Positions 35,790 through 44,512 of a DNA stretch of 45,962 nt are shown here, piece by piece. Source of the stretch: Oscillospiraceae bacterium (GTDB lineage Bacteria > Bacillota > Clostridia > Oscillospirales > Oscillospiraceae); assembly GCA_021205095.1 (NCBI GenBank), contig JAJPYE010000027.1, positions 10,627 to 56,588 on the forward strand, written 5' to 3'. The position numbers and the translations under genes were made by a program. The notes under the pieces are model-generated. The model did no database searches and was not told the DNA's origin. It saw nothing but the letters and a program-made list of their open reading frames with translations. Numbering within the stretch: the first letter of the stretch is position 1; every line of letters begins with the position of its first letter.

Positions 35790-36044
35790 TCATTCGCAGT
35801 ATTCAATTTCACCATAGTTTTCCACCAGGCTGTGAAGCGCCTTTTCATCGACATCTCTCACATCCTTTACAACGACCCTCGTTTCCGGGTGATTCACCTG
35901 GTAGGTGCAGGCAAATTGCCGCACCATTTCATTTGCAAGAACAGGGGTAAAGCCTGCCTGCTCAAGCCCGCATGAAAGACCCCCTGCGCCTGCGAACAGG
36001 TCTATCATGGTGCGCTTGATTAGGTTGTTTTGAGTTTCAGGCAT
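35790..36044 (-). pseudogene. Cytosine-5 DNA methyltransferase, N-terminal fragment only
   Basis: The 84-residue frame has motif I of the Dcm/M.HhaI family (IDLFAGAGGLSCGLEQAGF), which binds S-adenosylmethionine, and the second strand region (VLANEMVRQFACTYQVNHPET). It stops just where the catalytic motif IV (PCQ) should begin; the remaining 250 or so residues and any restriction enzyme are absent. It is more AT-rich than its neighbours, in keeping with an acquired restriction-modification gene that was deleted. It cannot methylate DNA. Confidence 0.82.
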
Positions 36045-36108
36045 TTCTGCTTCTCACTTTCAATCGCTGGCCATACCCTAACCCGGCACCGCCGGACGGG
36101 ATTCCCCC

Positions 36109-37539
36109 TCAGTACGCGATGCCCCAGATGACCATGGTCTTTGCGGGCTTGCCGCAGCAGGGGCAGGTGTCGCCCAGGTTTTCCTGCTGGAAGGGGATGC
36201 AGCGGCTGGAGACGCCGGCCTCGGCCTTCATTTTCTCCTCGCAGGCCCGGTCGCCGCACCACATGGTTTTCACAAAGCCGTCCTGGGCCTTCTCCCGCAC
36301 CTCTTCCAGGGTGGCGGCGGGATAGGTGTGGCTGTCAAGATTCTCCTTGGCCTTCTGGAACATAGACTCATGAATCTCGTCTAGCAGGGCGGGGACGGCG
36401 GTCTCCAGGCTCTCCAGGGGCAGGAAGGTCTTCTCACCTGTGTCCCGGCGGGCGGCCACGAACTGGCCCTTCTCCAAATCCTTGGGGCCGATCTCGATCC
36501 GCAGGGGAACGCCCTTCATCTCATACTGGGCGAACTTCCAGCCGGGGCTGTTGTCGGAGAAATCCCCCTTGGCCCGGATGCCGGCCTTTTGCAGCCGCTC
36601 CACCAGGGCCTCCGCCGCCTCCGTAACGCCGGGCTTGTGGGCGGCGATGGGCAGCACCACCGCCTGTAAGGGCGCTACGCGGGGGGGCAGCACCAGGCCG
36701 TTGTCGTCCCCGTGGGTCATGATCATACCGCCGATGGTACGGGTGGACAGACCCCAGCTTGTCTGGTGGGGATAGGCGGTCTGGTTGTTTTTATCCTGGA
36801 AGGTGATACCAAAGGCGCGGGCGAAGCCGTCCCCGAAATAGTGGCTGGTGCCGGACTGAAGGGCCTTGTGGTCGTGCATCATGCACTCGATGGTGTAGGT
36901 ATTCACAGCCCCGGCGAAGCGCTCCTTCTCCGTCTTGTTGCCTCGAATCACCGGCATGGCCAGAAGATTTTCACAGCAGTCGGCATAGATTTCCAGCATT
37001 TGCAGGGTTTCCTCGCGGGCCTCTTCCTCCGTGGCGTGGAGGGTGTGACCCTCTTGCCAGAGAAACTCCCGGCCACGGAGGAAGGGGCGGGTGGTCTTCT
37101 CCCACCGCAGGACGCTGCACCACTGGTTATATTTCATGGGCAAATCCCGCCAGGAGTGAAGAACGTGGCTCCAATGCTCACAAAAGAGCGTTTCGCTGGT
37201 GGGCCGGACGCACAGCCGCTCCGGCAGCTCCTCCGAGCCGCCCACCGTCACCCAGGCGCACTCCGGGGCGAAGCCCTCTACATGGTCCTTCTCCTTTTGC
37301 AGCAGGCTCTCCGGGATGAGCATAGGCATGGAGACGTTTTCATGGCCGGTCTCCTTGAATCGCCTGTCGAGATACTGCATGATATTCTCCCATATGGCAT
37401 ATCCATAGGGACGCAGGACGAACAGGCCCTTCACGCCGGAATAGTCCACCAGCTCCGCTTTGGTGCATACGTCCGTGTACCACTGGGCGAAATTGTCCTC
37501 CATGGAGGTGATTTGCTCCACCTTTTTATCCTTTGCCAT
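36109..37539 (-). CDS. proS: Prolyl-tRNA synthetase (short, archaeal/eukaryotic-type)
   Basis: It charges tRNA-Pro. The 476 residues lack the insertion domain of the long bacterial form and belong to the ProS type 3 form found in many clostridia. Class II motifs are [35 protein letters not shown] and [16 protein letters not shown]. An anticodon-binding domain and a C-terminal zinc-type domain ([14 protein letters not shown]) ending in a terminal tyrosine follow. ATG 37539 has AAAGGAG upstream; a TTG three codons earlier is too close to that site. Its promoter is at 37605-37633. Confidence 0.95.
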   Translation of the reverse strand: MAKDKKVEQITSMEDNFAQWYTDVCTKAELVDYSGVKGLFVLRPYGYAIWENIMQYLDRRFKETGHENVSMPMLIPESLLQKEKDHVEGFAPECAWVTVGGSEELPERLCVRPTSETLFCEHWSHVLHSWRDLPMKYNQWCSVLRWEKTTRPFLRGREFLWQEGHTLHATEEEAREETLQMLEIYADCCENLLAMPVIRGNKTEKERFAGAVNTYTIECMMHDHKALQSGTSHYFGDGFARAFGITFQDKNNQTAYPHQTSWGLSTRTIGGMIMTHGDDNGLVLPPRVAPLQAVVLPIAAHKPGVTEAAEALVERLQKAGIRAKGDFSDNSPGWKFAQYEMKGVPLRIEIGPKDLEKGQFVAARRDTGEKTFLPLESLETAVPALLDEIHESMFQKAKENLDSHTYPAATLEEVREKAQDGFVKTMWCGDRACEEKMKAEAGVSSRCIPFQQENLGDTCPCCGKPAKTMVIWGIAY

Positions 37540-37604
37540 TGTCAACAAAGCTCCTTTATCGATTCGCCCCGATTGGGGTGTTTTTTCGCTAGTATACGCA
37601 CATT

Positions 37605-37633
37605 ATTTTATATAGAATGACCTCAGTTGTCAA
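37605..37633 (-). promoter_or_regulatory. Promoter of proS
   Basis: TTGACA (complement of 37628-37633), a 17-base spacer and TAAAAT (complement of 37605-37610). I looked for a T-box leader between it and proS and saw none. Confidence 0.75.
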
Positions 37634-37640
37634 GAACCGC

Positions 37641-37669
37641 TTGACCAAGAGAAAATTTGTTGCTATTAT
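37641..37669 (+). promoter_or_regulatory. Promoter of the DUF1700 gene
   Basis: TTGACC at 37641-37646, a 17-base spacer and TATTAT at 37664-37669. Its -35 box is only seven bases from that of proS on the other strand, so the two promoters may interfere. Confidence 0.72.
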
Positions 37670-37721
37670 TATTGTGTTGATTTATAAGCTATGAGCCACT
37701 AACCATCGCGGAGGTGTTCCT

Positions 37722-38567
37722 TTGAATAAGCAGCGTTACCTTGCAGAGCTTCAGCGCCTGCTGGTGTTTATGACCGAGGAGGACAGAGAGCTGACCGCTC
37801 AGCGTTTCGGAGAGATGTTCGACGCCGTGGGCCCGGAGGGAGAGACAGAGCTGATAGAGCGTATTGGTTCCCCCACCAAGGCGGCTATTCGGCTGAGCCG
37901 GGGATATGAGCCGGGTCAACTGACCGATGTTCTGCCCCAGGTTCCTGCCCCGGCGGCGGAGGCGGAGCCGGAAGAATCCGAGGAGGCGAAAGAACCCAAT
38001 CCTCAGGGGAGCCTGGAGGAATTGTGGAATGAGCTGGACGAGTTTGAGCTGCCTGACCTGGAGCTGGAGCTGCCCGGCGAAGACGCGGCCAAAGCTGCGG
38101 AGCCGGAATCGGAGATAGAGCCGACGCCGACGCCGGAGCCGGAACACCGGGAAATCAGTCCCGCCCCTATTCGTCCGCCTAAGGAGCCGGAGCCGGTGCG
38201 AGAGACCAAAACGATTTATAAGCGCGTTATGCCCATAGGCCTGGGAGCGGTGCTGTTTGTGGTGCTGATGATTTGCGTGGGGCTGCCCCTGGCGGCGGTA
38301 TGCGTGGCGCTGGCGGCGGTGTGCCTGTGTCCGGGAGCTGCGGCAGCGGTGGGGGCCTGGCTGGTTTTTGTCGGCGGACTGTGGTGTGTGAGCTATATGG
38401 CGGACGCCATTTTGATATTCGGCCTGTCGTTTATTGTGCTGGCGGTGGCGGCGCTTCTGCTGTTCGCCGGTATCTGGGCGGACGTACAGGTCATCAGGCT
38501 CTACATCCGGGGCGTGGACGCCCTGGGGGGCCTGCTTCTGGGAAGGAAGGTGACGGTCGATGCGTAA
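37722..38567 (+). CDS. DUF1700-type membrane protein
   Basis: The 281-residue protein has an N-terminal helical HAAS/DUF1700 segment (MNKQRYLAELQRLLVFMTEEDRE, LIERIGSPTKAAIRLSRGY), a long acidic and Pro-rich linker (about 70-160), and four hydrophobic segments (about 170-265). The family is usually controlled by an adjacent PadR regulator, which is not present here. The start is TTG 37722, supported by GGAGG at a seven-base spacing. It overlaps the next small gene by eight bases. Confidence 0.82.
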   Translation: MNKQRYLAELQRLLVFMTEEDRELTAQRFGEMFDAVGPEGETELIERIGSPTKAAIRLSRGYEPGQLTDVLPQVPAPAAEAEPEESEEAKEPNPQGSLEELWNELDEFELPDLELELPGEDAAKAAEPESEIEPTPTPEPEHREISPAPIRPPKEPEPVRETKTIYKRVMPIGLGAVLFVVLMICVGLPLAAVCVALAAVCLCPGAAAAVGAWLVFVGGLWCVSYMADAILIFGLSFIVLAVAALLLFAGIWADVQVIRLYIRGVDALGGLLLGRKVTVDA

Positions 38568-38769
38568 GGCATGGCGTGTTGTCAGCACGATTGCCCTGGC
38601 ATGTCTGGTGTTGGGGGTACTGGGAATTGCCGTGGGATTTTTCACCGGCAGTTCTCCCACGGCTATCGAAAGCCACGGCAGCCTGACGGAATATATGCAG
38701 CGCCTGGAAACCAACTGGGAGGTGCTGCGCGGCCTGGTTACGGAGCTGCTGGATAACATGGGTCTGTAA
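38560..38769 (+). CDS. Small membrane protein coupled to the DUF1700 gene
   Basis: The 69-residue product has one N-terminal membrane helix (about 8-28) and a short soluble helical tail (SLTEYMQRLETNWEVLRGLVTELLDNMGL). It starts inside the last codons of the DUF1700 gene and is probably a partner. I do not recognise the family. Confidence 0.7.
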   Translation: MRKAWRVVSTIALACLVLGVLGIAVGFFTGSSPTAIESHGSLTEYMQRLETNWEVLRGLVTELLDNMGL

Positions 38770-38829
38770 ACATATTTTGAAATATCCCGAAAAAGCGGTC
38801 GGGGGCAAGCAGAGCCGGGAACTATAAAT

Positions 38830-38866
38830 GGGCGGTATCAAACAGTTGTTTGATACCGCCCTTTCT
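38830..38866 (+). terminator. Terminator after the DUF1700 operon
   Basis: A perfect 14-bp stem (38830-38843 with 38848-38861) with an AGTT loop is followed by TTTCTGTG. Confidence 0.75.
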
Positions 38867-38927
38867 GTGTTATTTTGTGCTAATGCGCTTTAGCCGTATT
38901 GGATTTTAAGATCGGCTCAATCCTTTT

Positions 38928-41900
38928 TTAAAGCGCGAAGTCGCCGGTATAGGGCAGATTCTCATAGGTCATGGTGCTGCCGTTGGCGAAGGTGTAGGTC
39001 ACATTCACGGTGCCGTCGCCGTTATCGGCCAGGGCGGTGATGTAATCGGTGTTGTACAGCTCGTCGCTGTCGTCAAGGCCGGTGTAAACATACTCCCCGT
39101 CCTCCACGAAGATGACGTTGCCGGTGGCGTAGAACTTATCGGTGACGCCCACCATGCCGAAGGAGCAGGTGACGGTGTCGGTGCAGTCCATGCGCACGGT
39201 GATGGTTTGGTCGATGTCCAGATACAGGGTGGAATTGTTCTCGAAGGTCAGCTCATCGTCGTTCCAGCCACGGACGGAGGAGTAGCAGTCGCCAGCCACA
39301 GCCACGGTGAAGGCAGTGGGGAATTCGCTGTCCGCGTCCACCTCAACATAGAGGCTGGCGGAGGTCCAGGTGCTGGTGCCGGCAACGGTGAACAGGGTGG
39401 TATCGGCGTCGCCGCTCCATACGATGGTGGAATCTACCACATGGAAGTATCCGCGGCCACCGCGGTCGGCGCTGGCGATGGTGCCGCTGGTATTCAGCAG
39501 GCTGGTGTTCACAAGAACCACCTCGCCCACGTCGGAGCTCATGGAGGTCTTGTTGGCGAAGTTCCAGCTACCGCCGGCCTCCACCGTGGTGTTGGTCAGG
39601 ATGGCCTGGCTGTTGCCGTTGACCTCCCAGCCGGAGAGCTTGGTGACAAAGGTGTTCACGAAGTAAGCGGAGCAGGTCTCGTCCAGGACGGCGGCGCCGC
39701 TGTTTTCGATGCAGATGGTGTTATTGAAGATGACAGTGCCGGAGCTTGCGTCGGAGTTGAAGATACGGCCACTGTTCATAATGGTATCGTTATCCAGCAC
39801 CAGGATGCCGTTATAGAAGATGCTGAAGGGGTGGCCGCTGGCGTTGCGCAGGGTGGTGCCGTGGATAACAGTGGTGGAGGCGCTGCCGGCATAGATGGAG
39901 CCAGCCGCTGTGGAGCCGGTGCCGATCAGGAAGATCTGGCCGTCGTCGTTGGAAACGGTGACAGAGGTGCCGCCGTCCGTGACCTGGAGGCCGTCGCCGC
40001 CGCCGAAGAAGCGGTGGGAGTCGTCGCTGATGTCGTCGCCGGTACCGGAGGCCTGGGCCAGAACGGTGGTGTTCTTCAGCTCAGCCTGCACGCCGTCGCG
40101 AATCCAAAGGCCGGAGCAGTAGAAGGAGCCGACGTCCGCCAGGTTCCAGCTCGTGCCGGTGGCGAAGCTGTCATAGCCCTCCACGCCTTCCAGAAGCAGG
40201 GTGCCGTCCTCCTCCAGAGTGTAGGAGAAGGCCAGGGAGACATACTCCTTTTCGCCCTCATACTCATCCATGGAGTAACCGGCCTGATAATAGATGGTGC
40301 CGGAGGTCTCGTCGGTGTCCGCCTTGTCCAGGATAACGGTGTTGTCCAGGATGATCACATAGTCGCCCACATAGAAGAAGGTGCAGCCTTCCCACTCCTC
40401 CTCGTCCACGGTGGCGGCGTCGCTGATGGTGACGGCGGCCATGGTGGTCAGGCCATAGTGGTTGGTTTCGGCGGTGTATTCCTCAATGCCCTGGCGCTCA
40501 TAATAAGTAGCGGTGTCCAGATAGGTGTCCAGGGCCAGGTCGCCGTACTTGGTGGTGTTATAGAGATAGGTGTCCTCAGTGTCGTCGTCAGGAACTTCCT
40601 TTGCGGCGTCAGAGGTACCCTTCAGGGCGTAGAACACCACAACGGCGTCCCACTTGGTAACGGTCTCGTCGATAACGCTGTCCAGATCCACGTCAAGGTC
40701 AAAGTAGTCGATGACGGCCTGGGCGTTGGTCTCCCGGCTGTCGCCAGCGGCCTCAGCCAGGGCCTCCGCAGCGGCGTCGCCAGCCTCGTTCAGGGCGGAC
40801 TGACCGCCGGTGATGGCGTTATAGATCATGTTCAGGAAGTCGCCCCAGTTGATGGCGCTGTCGATCTCATAGGCAAGCTGCCCCTCCACGCCCAGCTCGG
40901 TGCGGTATTTATACATACCGACCTCGTCGGTGTTGGAGCCGTCCGGGTCAACGATGCTGTCATACTTGAACAGGCCGCCGGAGCGGAGGGCCGGGTTCAG
41001 GGCCTGGAACCAGGTGCAGTAATAGTGGCCCCAGAAGAAGTCGTTGAAGTCCTCATACAGCTTGTTCATGTTGTCGGAGAAGATGCCGGTGATGTTGTCC
41101 CCGGCGGCTACTTCATAGGTGGTGTTGTTCATCCAGTAGTAGCGGAACAGCCAATAGCAGGCCTCCACGCGGAGGTAGCCGTCGCCCACGTCCACGGTGT
41201 CCGTGTCGTCCGTGGGGTTCACGTTCACCTGGCGGTCAGTCAGGAACTCCTCCCAGGTGTCGCCGCCGGTGGTGGCGCCGTTATTCAGATACCAGTCCAC
41301 CGCCGCGTACAGCAGGTCGTAGTCATAGCCGGTGGTCTCAGCGGCCTCGGCGATTTCGTCCGCGAAGTCCTCCGCGCTGAACAGGTCGATCGCGCCGCCG
41401 ATGATGGCGTCCGCCGTGCCCTCTTCGTAATACACAGCGCCGGGGGTGTACTCGTCCGCGTCATAGCGCAGGGTGTAGCCGTTGTAGTCTGTGGTGGCGT
41501 TGAGATAAATCTCGTTGGCCGCGTAGCTGACCACATAGACAGGCACGGGGGTGAACTCGGTCTCGCCGTCGTCGAACAGGACATAGGCGTAGAACTCGTC
41601 CTCCGGGGCCTCGTCAAAGGTCAGGGTCAGGGTCTCGCCGTCAAAGCTGGCGGTAACACCCTCGGCCTCCTCCTCGCAGGAGGAATCGGTGTAAAGGGCC
41701 ACTGTCTCTTCGCCGGTGAAGGCCAGAACGGTGAAGGCGTCCTCCTGGGAGGCGTCGGTGGTGTTGTAGTAGCCATACAGGGTGTAGGTAGCCACTACCG
41801 CGTCGGCGCTCTCCATCTCGTAAACGCCGGTGGCGTATACGGGACGGTTTTCATAGTCCCCGCTGGAGGACTCGCCGGAAGCTTCCCCGGAAGCGCTGGA

Positions 41901-42026
41901 GCTTTCCCCGGAAGCAGTGGTGTCCGCAGTCTCCTCAGAGGCTTCGCCGGAGGCGAACGCGCCCACGGACATGCTCAGCGCCAGGCACAGGGCCAGCAGC
42001 AAGCTTAGGATTCGTTTGTGTTTCAT
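38928..42026 (-). CDS. Large secreted acidic protein with a beta-helix-like C-terminal half, function unknown
   Basis: The 1032-residue protein has a signal peptide (1-26) and a Ser/Gly/Glu-rich low-complexity stretch (about 27-57). A beta-rich domain (about 60-165) and a mainly helical Trp/Tyr-rich region follow (about 190-480; DWYLNNGATTGGDTWEEFL, DFFWGHYYCTWFQALNPALR). From about 560 to 930 there are short repeats with N-T-T or N-T-x turns (ILDNTVILDKAD, NNTICIENSGAAV, LTNTTVEAGGSW, VNTSLLNTSG) typical of right-handed beta-helices. There is no sortase motif, lipobox, SLH domain or C-terminal membrane helix, so it is probably released. GGAAAGGAGAATGT precedes the ATG. I do not recognise a named family. 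Confidence 0.8.
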   Translation of the reverse strand: MKHKRILSLLLALCLALSMSVGAFASGEASEETADTTASGESSSASGEASGESSSGDYENRPVYATGVYEMESADAVVATYTLYGYYNTTDASQEDAFTVLAFTGEETVALYTDSSCEEEAEGVTASFDGETLTLTFDEAPEDEFYAYVLFDDGETEFTPVPVYVVSYAANEIYLNATTDYNGYTLRYDADEYTPGAVYYEEGTADAIIGGAIDLFSAEDFADEIAEAAETTGYDYDLLYAAVDWYLNNGATTGGDTWEEFLTDRQVNVNPTDDTDTVDVGDGYLRVEACYWLFRYYWMNNTTYEVAAGDNITGIFSDNMNKLYEDFNDFFWGHYYCTWFQALNPALRSGGLFKYDSIVDPDGSNTDEVGMYKYRTELGVEGQLAYEIDSAINWGDFLNMIYNAITGGQSALNEAGDAAAEALAEAAGDSRETNAQAVIDYFDLDVDLDSVIDETVTKWDAVVVFYALKGTSDAAKEVPDDDTEDTYLYNTTKYGDLALDTYLDTATYYERQGIEEYTAETNHYGLTTMAAVTISDAATVDEEEWEGCTFFYVGDYVIILDNTVILDKADTDETSGTIYYQAGYSMDEYEGEKEYVSLAFSYTLEEDGTLLLEGVEGYDSFATGTSWNLADVGSFYCSGLWIRDGVQAELKNTTVLAQASGTGDDISDDSHRFFGGGDGLQVTDGGTSVTVSNDDGQIFLIGTGSTAAGSIYAGSASTTVIHGTTLRNASGHPFSIFYNGILVLDNDTIMNSGRIFNSDASSGTVIFNNTICIENSGAAVLDETCSAYFVNTFVTKLSGWEVNGNSQAILTNTTVEAGGSWNFANKTSMSSDVGEVVLVNTSLLNTSGTIASADRGGRGYFHVVDSTIVWSGDADTTLFTVAGTSTWTSASLYVEVDADSEFPTAFTVAVAGDCYSSVRGWNDDELTFENNSTLYLDIDQTITVRMDCTDTVTCSFGMVGVTDKFYATGNVIFVEDGEYVYTGLDDSDELYNTDYITALADNGDGTVNVTYTFANGSTMTYENLPYTGDFAL

Positions 42027-42241
42027 ACATTCTCCTTTCCAGAATATCAGTTAAACATCTGACCTTTTTATTATACAATAAAACCCGTTGTTATGGGTGA
42101 CACTTTTAAAACAAAAAATAACAAATATTAAAGAAATGAAACATTTTGACGAGCTTTGCATATATCCTGTTTATCAGATTAATGAGGAAATAAATAATAA
42201 TGCCCCTTACCTGGCCGCCTCGCGGACAGTGAAATGGCGAA

Positions 42242-42910
42242 TTATGACAGCCCTTCCAGCGCCGTCTTGAATTCATCCCACGGGCAGACCGATGGCGGCG
42301 TGCAGGCGAAGGACATCGGCTCGCCCGTCTCCGGGTGGAGGAAGGACAGCCTATAAGACCAAAGAGCAATGCCGCAGTCATCCTCCGTTCGTCCATACTT
42401 GCGATCGCCTACCAGCGGGAGGTCGCGGCTGGCAAATTGACAGCGTATTTGATGGGTTCGGCCCGTATGGAGCCGGACAGATACCAGGGCCAGACCGTCC
42501 CGTTGGGCTATGGCTCGATAGGACAGAGACGCGGGGCGCACGTCCTTTCCCGGCTCCGAGGCAACGTAGGTCTTGCGCTCCTGCCTGTCCCGGCGAAGCA
42601 GATCCTCCATCAGGCCCTCCCTCGCTGGGCTGCCGTGAACTACAGCCAGGTATTCCTTTTGGAATCCGCCGTCCTGCATCTGTTTCCCAAGCTCGGATGC
42701 GGCCCTGGAAGACCTTGCCAACACCATCAGACCGCCGACGACTCTGTCCAGTCGATGAACTGTTTTTACGCACCCCTCCGGCTGACCCAGCGCCTCCCGC
42801 ACCAGCTCCGGCATGCCGCCCGGCTCGTCTGTTGACAGTACCCCCGCAGGCTTGACGCAGACGGCAATGCGTTTGTCTGTATATAGTAGCTGTATCGGTT
42901 CGTTTTCCAT
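42242..42910 (-). CDS. RluA-family pseudouridine synthase
   Basis: The 222-residue enzyme converts specific uridines in rRNA or tRNA to pseudouridine. The catalytic Asp is in HRLDRVVGGL; KEYLAVVHG, LHTGRTHQIRCQFA and LPLVGDRKYG are family motifs. There is no S4 RNA-binding domain, so it is the short form; the target site cannot be assigned. It is divergent from the rRNA methyltransferase gene, with promoters overlapping at 42910-42980. Confidence 0.93.
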   Translation of the reverse strand: MENEPIQLLYTDKRIAVCVKPAGVLSTDEPGGMPELVREALGQPEGCVKTVHRLDRVVGGLMVLARSSRAASELGKQMQDGGFQKEYLAVVHGSPAREGLMEDLLRRDRQERKTYVASEPGKDVRPASLSYRAIAQRDGLALVSVRLHTGRTHQIRCQFASRDLPLVGDRKYGRTEDDCGIALWSYRLSFLHPETGEPMSFACTPPSVCPWDEFKTALEGLS

Positions 42911-42980
42911 TGGACTTTCCCTGATTTTCCTTATATAATATAATCTGTAAAATTATACCACGCCCCGTTGGGAAGAGCAA
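42910..42980. promoter_or_regulatory. Divergent promoters of the pseudouridine synthase and rRNA methyltransferase genes
   Basis: Plus strand: TTGGAC at 42910-42915, an 18-base spacer, TATAAT at 42934-42939. Minus strand: TTGCTC (complement of 42975-42980), a 17-base spacer, TATAAT (complement of 42952-42957). Confidence 0.7.
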
Positions 42981-43005
42981 CCGATTGGGGCGAAAGGAGT
43001 ATCCT

Positions 43006-44181
43006 GTGGAAAAGGAAAAGACATCTCCGAACAAAACGGCCCTGCCCTGTCCTCATGCAAAAAAGTGCGGGGGCTGCCAGCTTCAAAATCTTGACTATCC
43101 CCAGCAGCTCGTCTGGAAGGAAAACCGCGTTCGGCATCTTATTGGACGCTTCGGCCCTGTGCGGCCCATTGTGGGCATGGAATCGCCCTATCATTACCGC
43201 AACAAGGTGCAGGCTGCCTTTGGCCTGGACGGACGGCGGCGCATCATATCCGGCGTATACCAGTCCTCCAGTCACCGCATCGTGCCGGTAGACAAGTGCC
43301 TGATCGAGGATGAGACGGCGGACAGAATCATCGTGACCATCCGAAGCATGATGCCTTCCTTTCATATGCTCGCCTATGACGAGCGGACAGGCACGGGATT
43401 TCTCCGCCATGTGCTGGTGAAGCGGGGCTTTGCCACCGGCCAGGTCATGGTCGTCCTGGTTGCCGCAAGCCCTATCTTCAAGCTGCAAAAGCCCTTTGTA
43501 AAAAAGCTGCTGGAGCTGTACCCGGAGATTACTACCATCGTTTTGAACATAAACGACAAATTTACCCCTCTGGTGCTGGGCCAGCGGGAAAAGATTCTGT
43601 ACGGCAAGGGATATATTGAAGACGTCCTCTGCGGAAAGACCTTCCGTATCTCGCCCCGGAGCTTTTACCAGATAAATCCTGTGCAGACAGAGGTTTTATA
43701 CAGCACCGCCATATCCATGGCGGGACTGACCGGGAAGGAAACAGTGCTGGACGCCTATTGTGGCACCGGTACCATTGCCCTGATTGCCAGCGATCACGCG
43801 AAGCAGGTGCTGGGCGTGGAGTTGAACCGGGACGCCGTGCGGGACGCCATCGCCAACGCCAGGCAGAACGGCGTGACAAACTGCTGGTTCACCGCCGCCG
43901 ACGCCGGGGAATACATGGAGGACATGGCCGCCCACCATGACCGCCCGGACGTGGTGTTCATGGATCCGCCCCGCGCCGGCAGCGATGAAAAATTCCTCCG
44001 CTCTCTTCTCCGGCTGTCCCCACCCAGGGTGATTTATATCTCCTGTAACCCCGAAACCCTGGCCCGCGACCTGAAAACCCTTCGCTCCGGCGGCTATAAG
44101 CTGGAAGCCGCCCAGCCGGTTGATATGTTCCCGTGGACAAACCATGTGGAGACAATTTGCGCTTTAAGCCTTGAAAAATAA
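43006..44181 (+). CDS. rlmD: 23S rRNA (uracil-5)-methyltransferase, RlmD/RlmCD type
   Basis: It should methylate C5 of a uridine in 23S rRNA (U1939, and possibly U747, by analogy). From GTG 43006 (AAAGGAG upstream) the 391 residues begin with an Fe-S cluster motif C15-x5-C21-GG-C24 and a likely fourth ligand C98. The TRAM domain is absent. The methyltransferase domain has LDAYCGTGTIALIAS, VFMDPPRAG and the catalytic cysteine in YISCNPETLARDL. Gram-positive members often modify two sites with one enzyme, so RlmD against RlmCD cannot be settled here. Confidence 0.92.
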   Translation: MEKEKTSPNKTALPCPHAKKCGGCQLQNLDYPQQLVWKENRVRHLIGRFGPVRPIVGMESPYHYRNKVQAAFGLDGRRRIISGVYQSSSHRIVPVDKCLIEDETADRIIVTIRSMMPSFHMLAYDERTGTGFLRHVLVKRGFATGQVMVVLVAASPIFKLQKPFVKKLLELYPEITTIVLNINDKFTPLVLGQREKILYGKGYIEDVLCGKTFRISPRSFYQINPVQTEVLYSTAISMAGLTGKETVLDAYCGTGTIALIASDHAKQVLGVELNRDAVRDAIANARQNGVTNCWFTAADAGEYMEDMAAHHDRPDVVFMDPPRAGSDEKFLRSLLRLSPPRVIYISCNPETLARDLKTLRSGGYKLEAAQPVDMFPWTNHVETICALSLEK

Positions 44182-44512
44182 GGCTTTTCAAGGGTTGCAG
44201 GGGGATGAAAAAGGTGGTGATGCCACCCATTTGCCACCCTAATTTTGAAAATCATTGTTGAACGGAAATGGTGAGGCGGAGGTTTTCGTCTTTATGGGAG
44301 AGGGCAGCGCCGATTGAATAAGAAGTTCCCCAACTATGACATATTGGCATAATTTGATAGAACATAAACGCCTTTTTTGGACACACTACCGAAAAGAGGC
44401 GTTTTTGTTCAGAACCTGTATTCTCGGACGGTGTTGGACGCCTGTGAATAGAGGTTCTTATATGCTGATTGCCATAATTGCGCTGTTGGGCGCATACGGA
44501 GGAATGAGGAAT
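44182..44512. other. Gene-free region between the rRNA methyltransferase gene and ypeB
   Basis: It starts with a hairpin spanning the rlmD stop (44169-44177 with 44185-44193), then a segment rich in GGTGG/CCACC motifs (44212-44240). A minus-strand frame crosses 44252-44430 without recognisable domains and has no supported start, so I do not call a gene. The sequence may be a repeat or a remnant of an integrated element. Confidence 0.4.
44366..44409 (+). terminator. Terminator after the rRNA methyltransferase gene
   Basis: A 13-bp stem (44366-44378 with 44392-44404, one G.T pair) is followed by TTGTT on the plus strand. It isolates ypeB from upstream transcription. Confidence 0.72.

Noticed and set aside
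37561-37600. A GC-rich hairpin with a T-run before proS as a terminator
   Set aside because: The T-run is on the plus strand where no gene ends upstream; on the minus strand no T-run follows.
39207-42008. A 933-residue open frame on the plus strand opposite the 1032-residue secreted protein
   Set aside because: It is the same kind of shadow: Gly/Val/His-rich with no ribosome site or domain, while the minus frame has a signal peptide, a good ribosome site and coherent secondary structure.
44305-44350. A forespore sigma-G-like promoter (TGAATA and CATATTG) before ypeB
   Set aside because: The spacing is about 19 bases, the -10 lacks the final TA, and the transcript would have to pass the terminator at 44366-44409.
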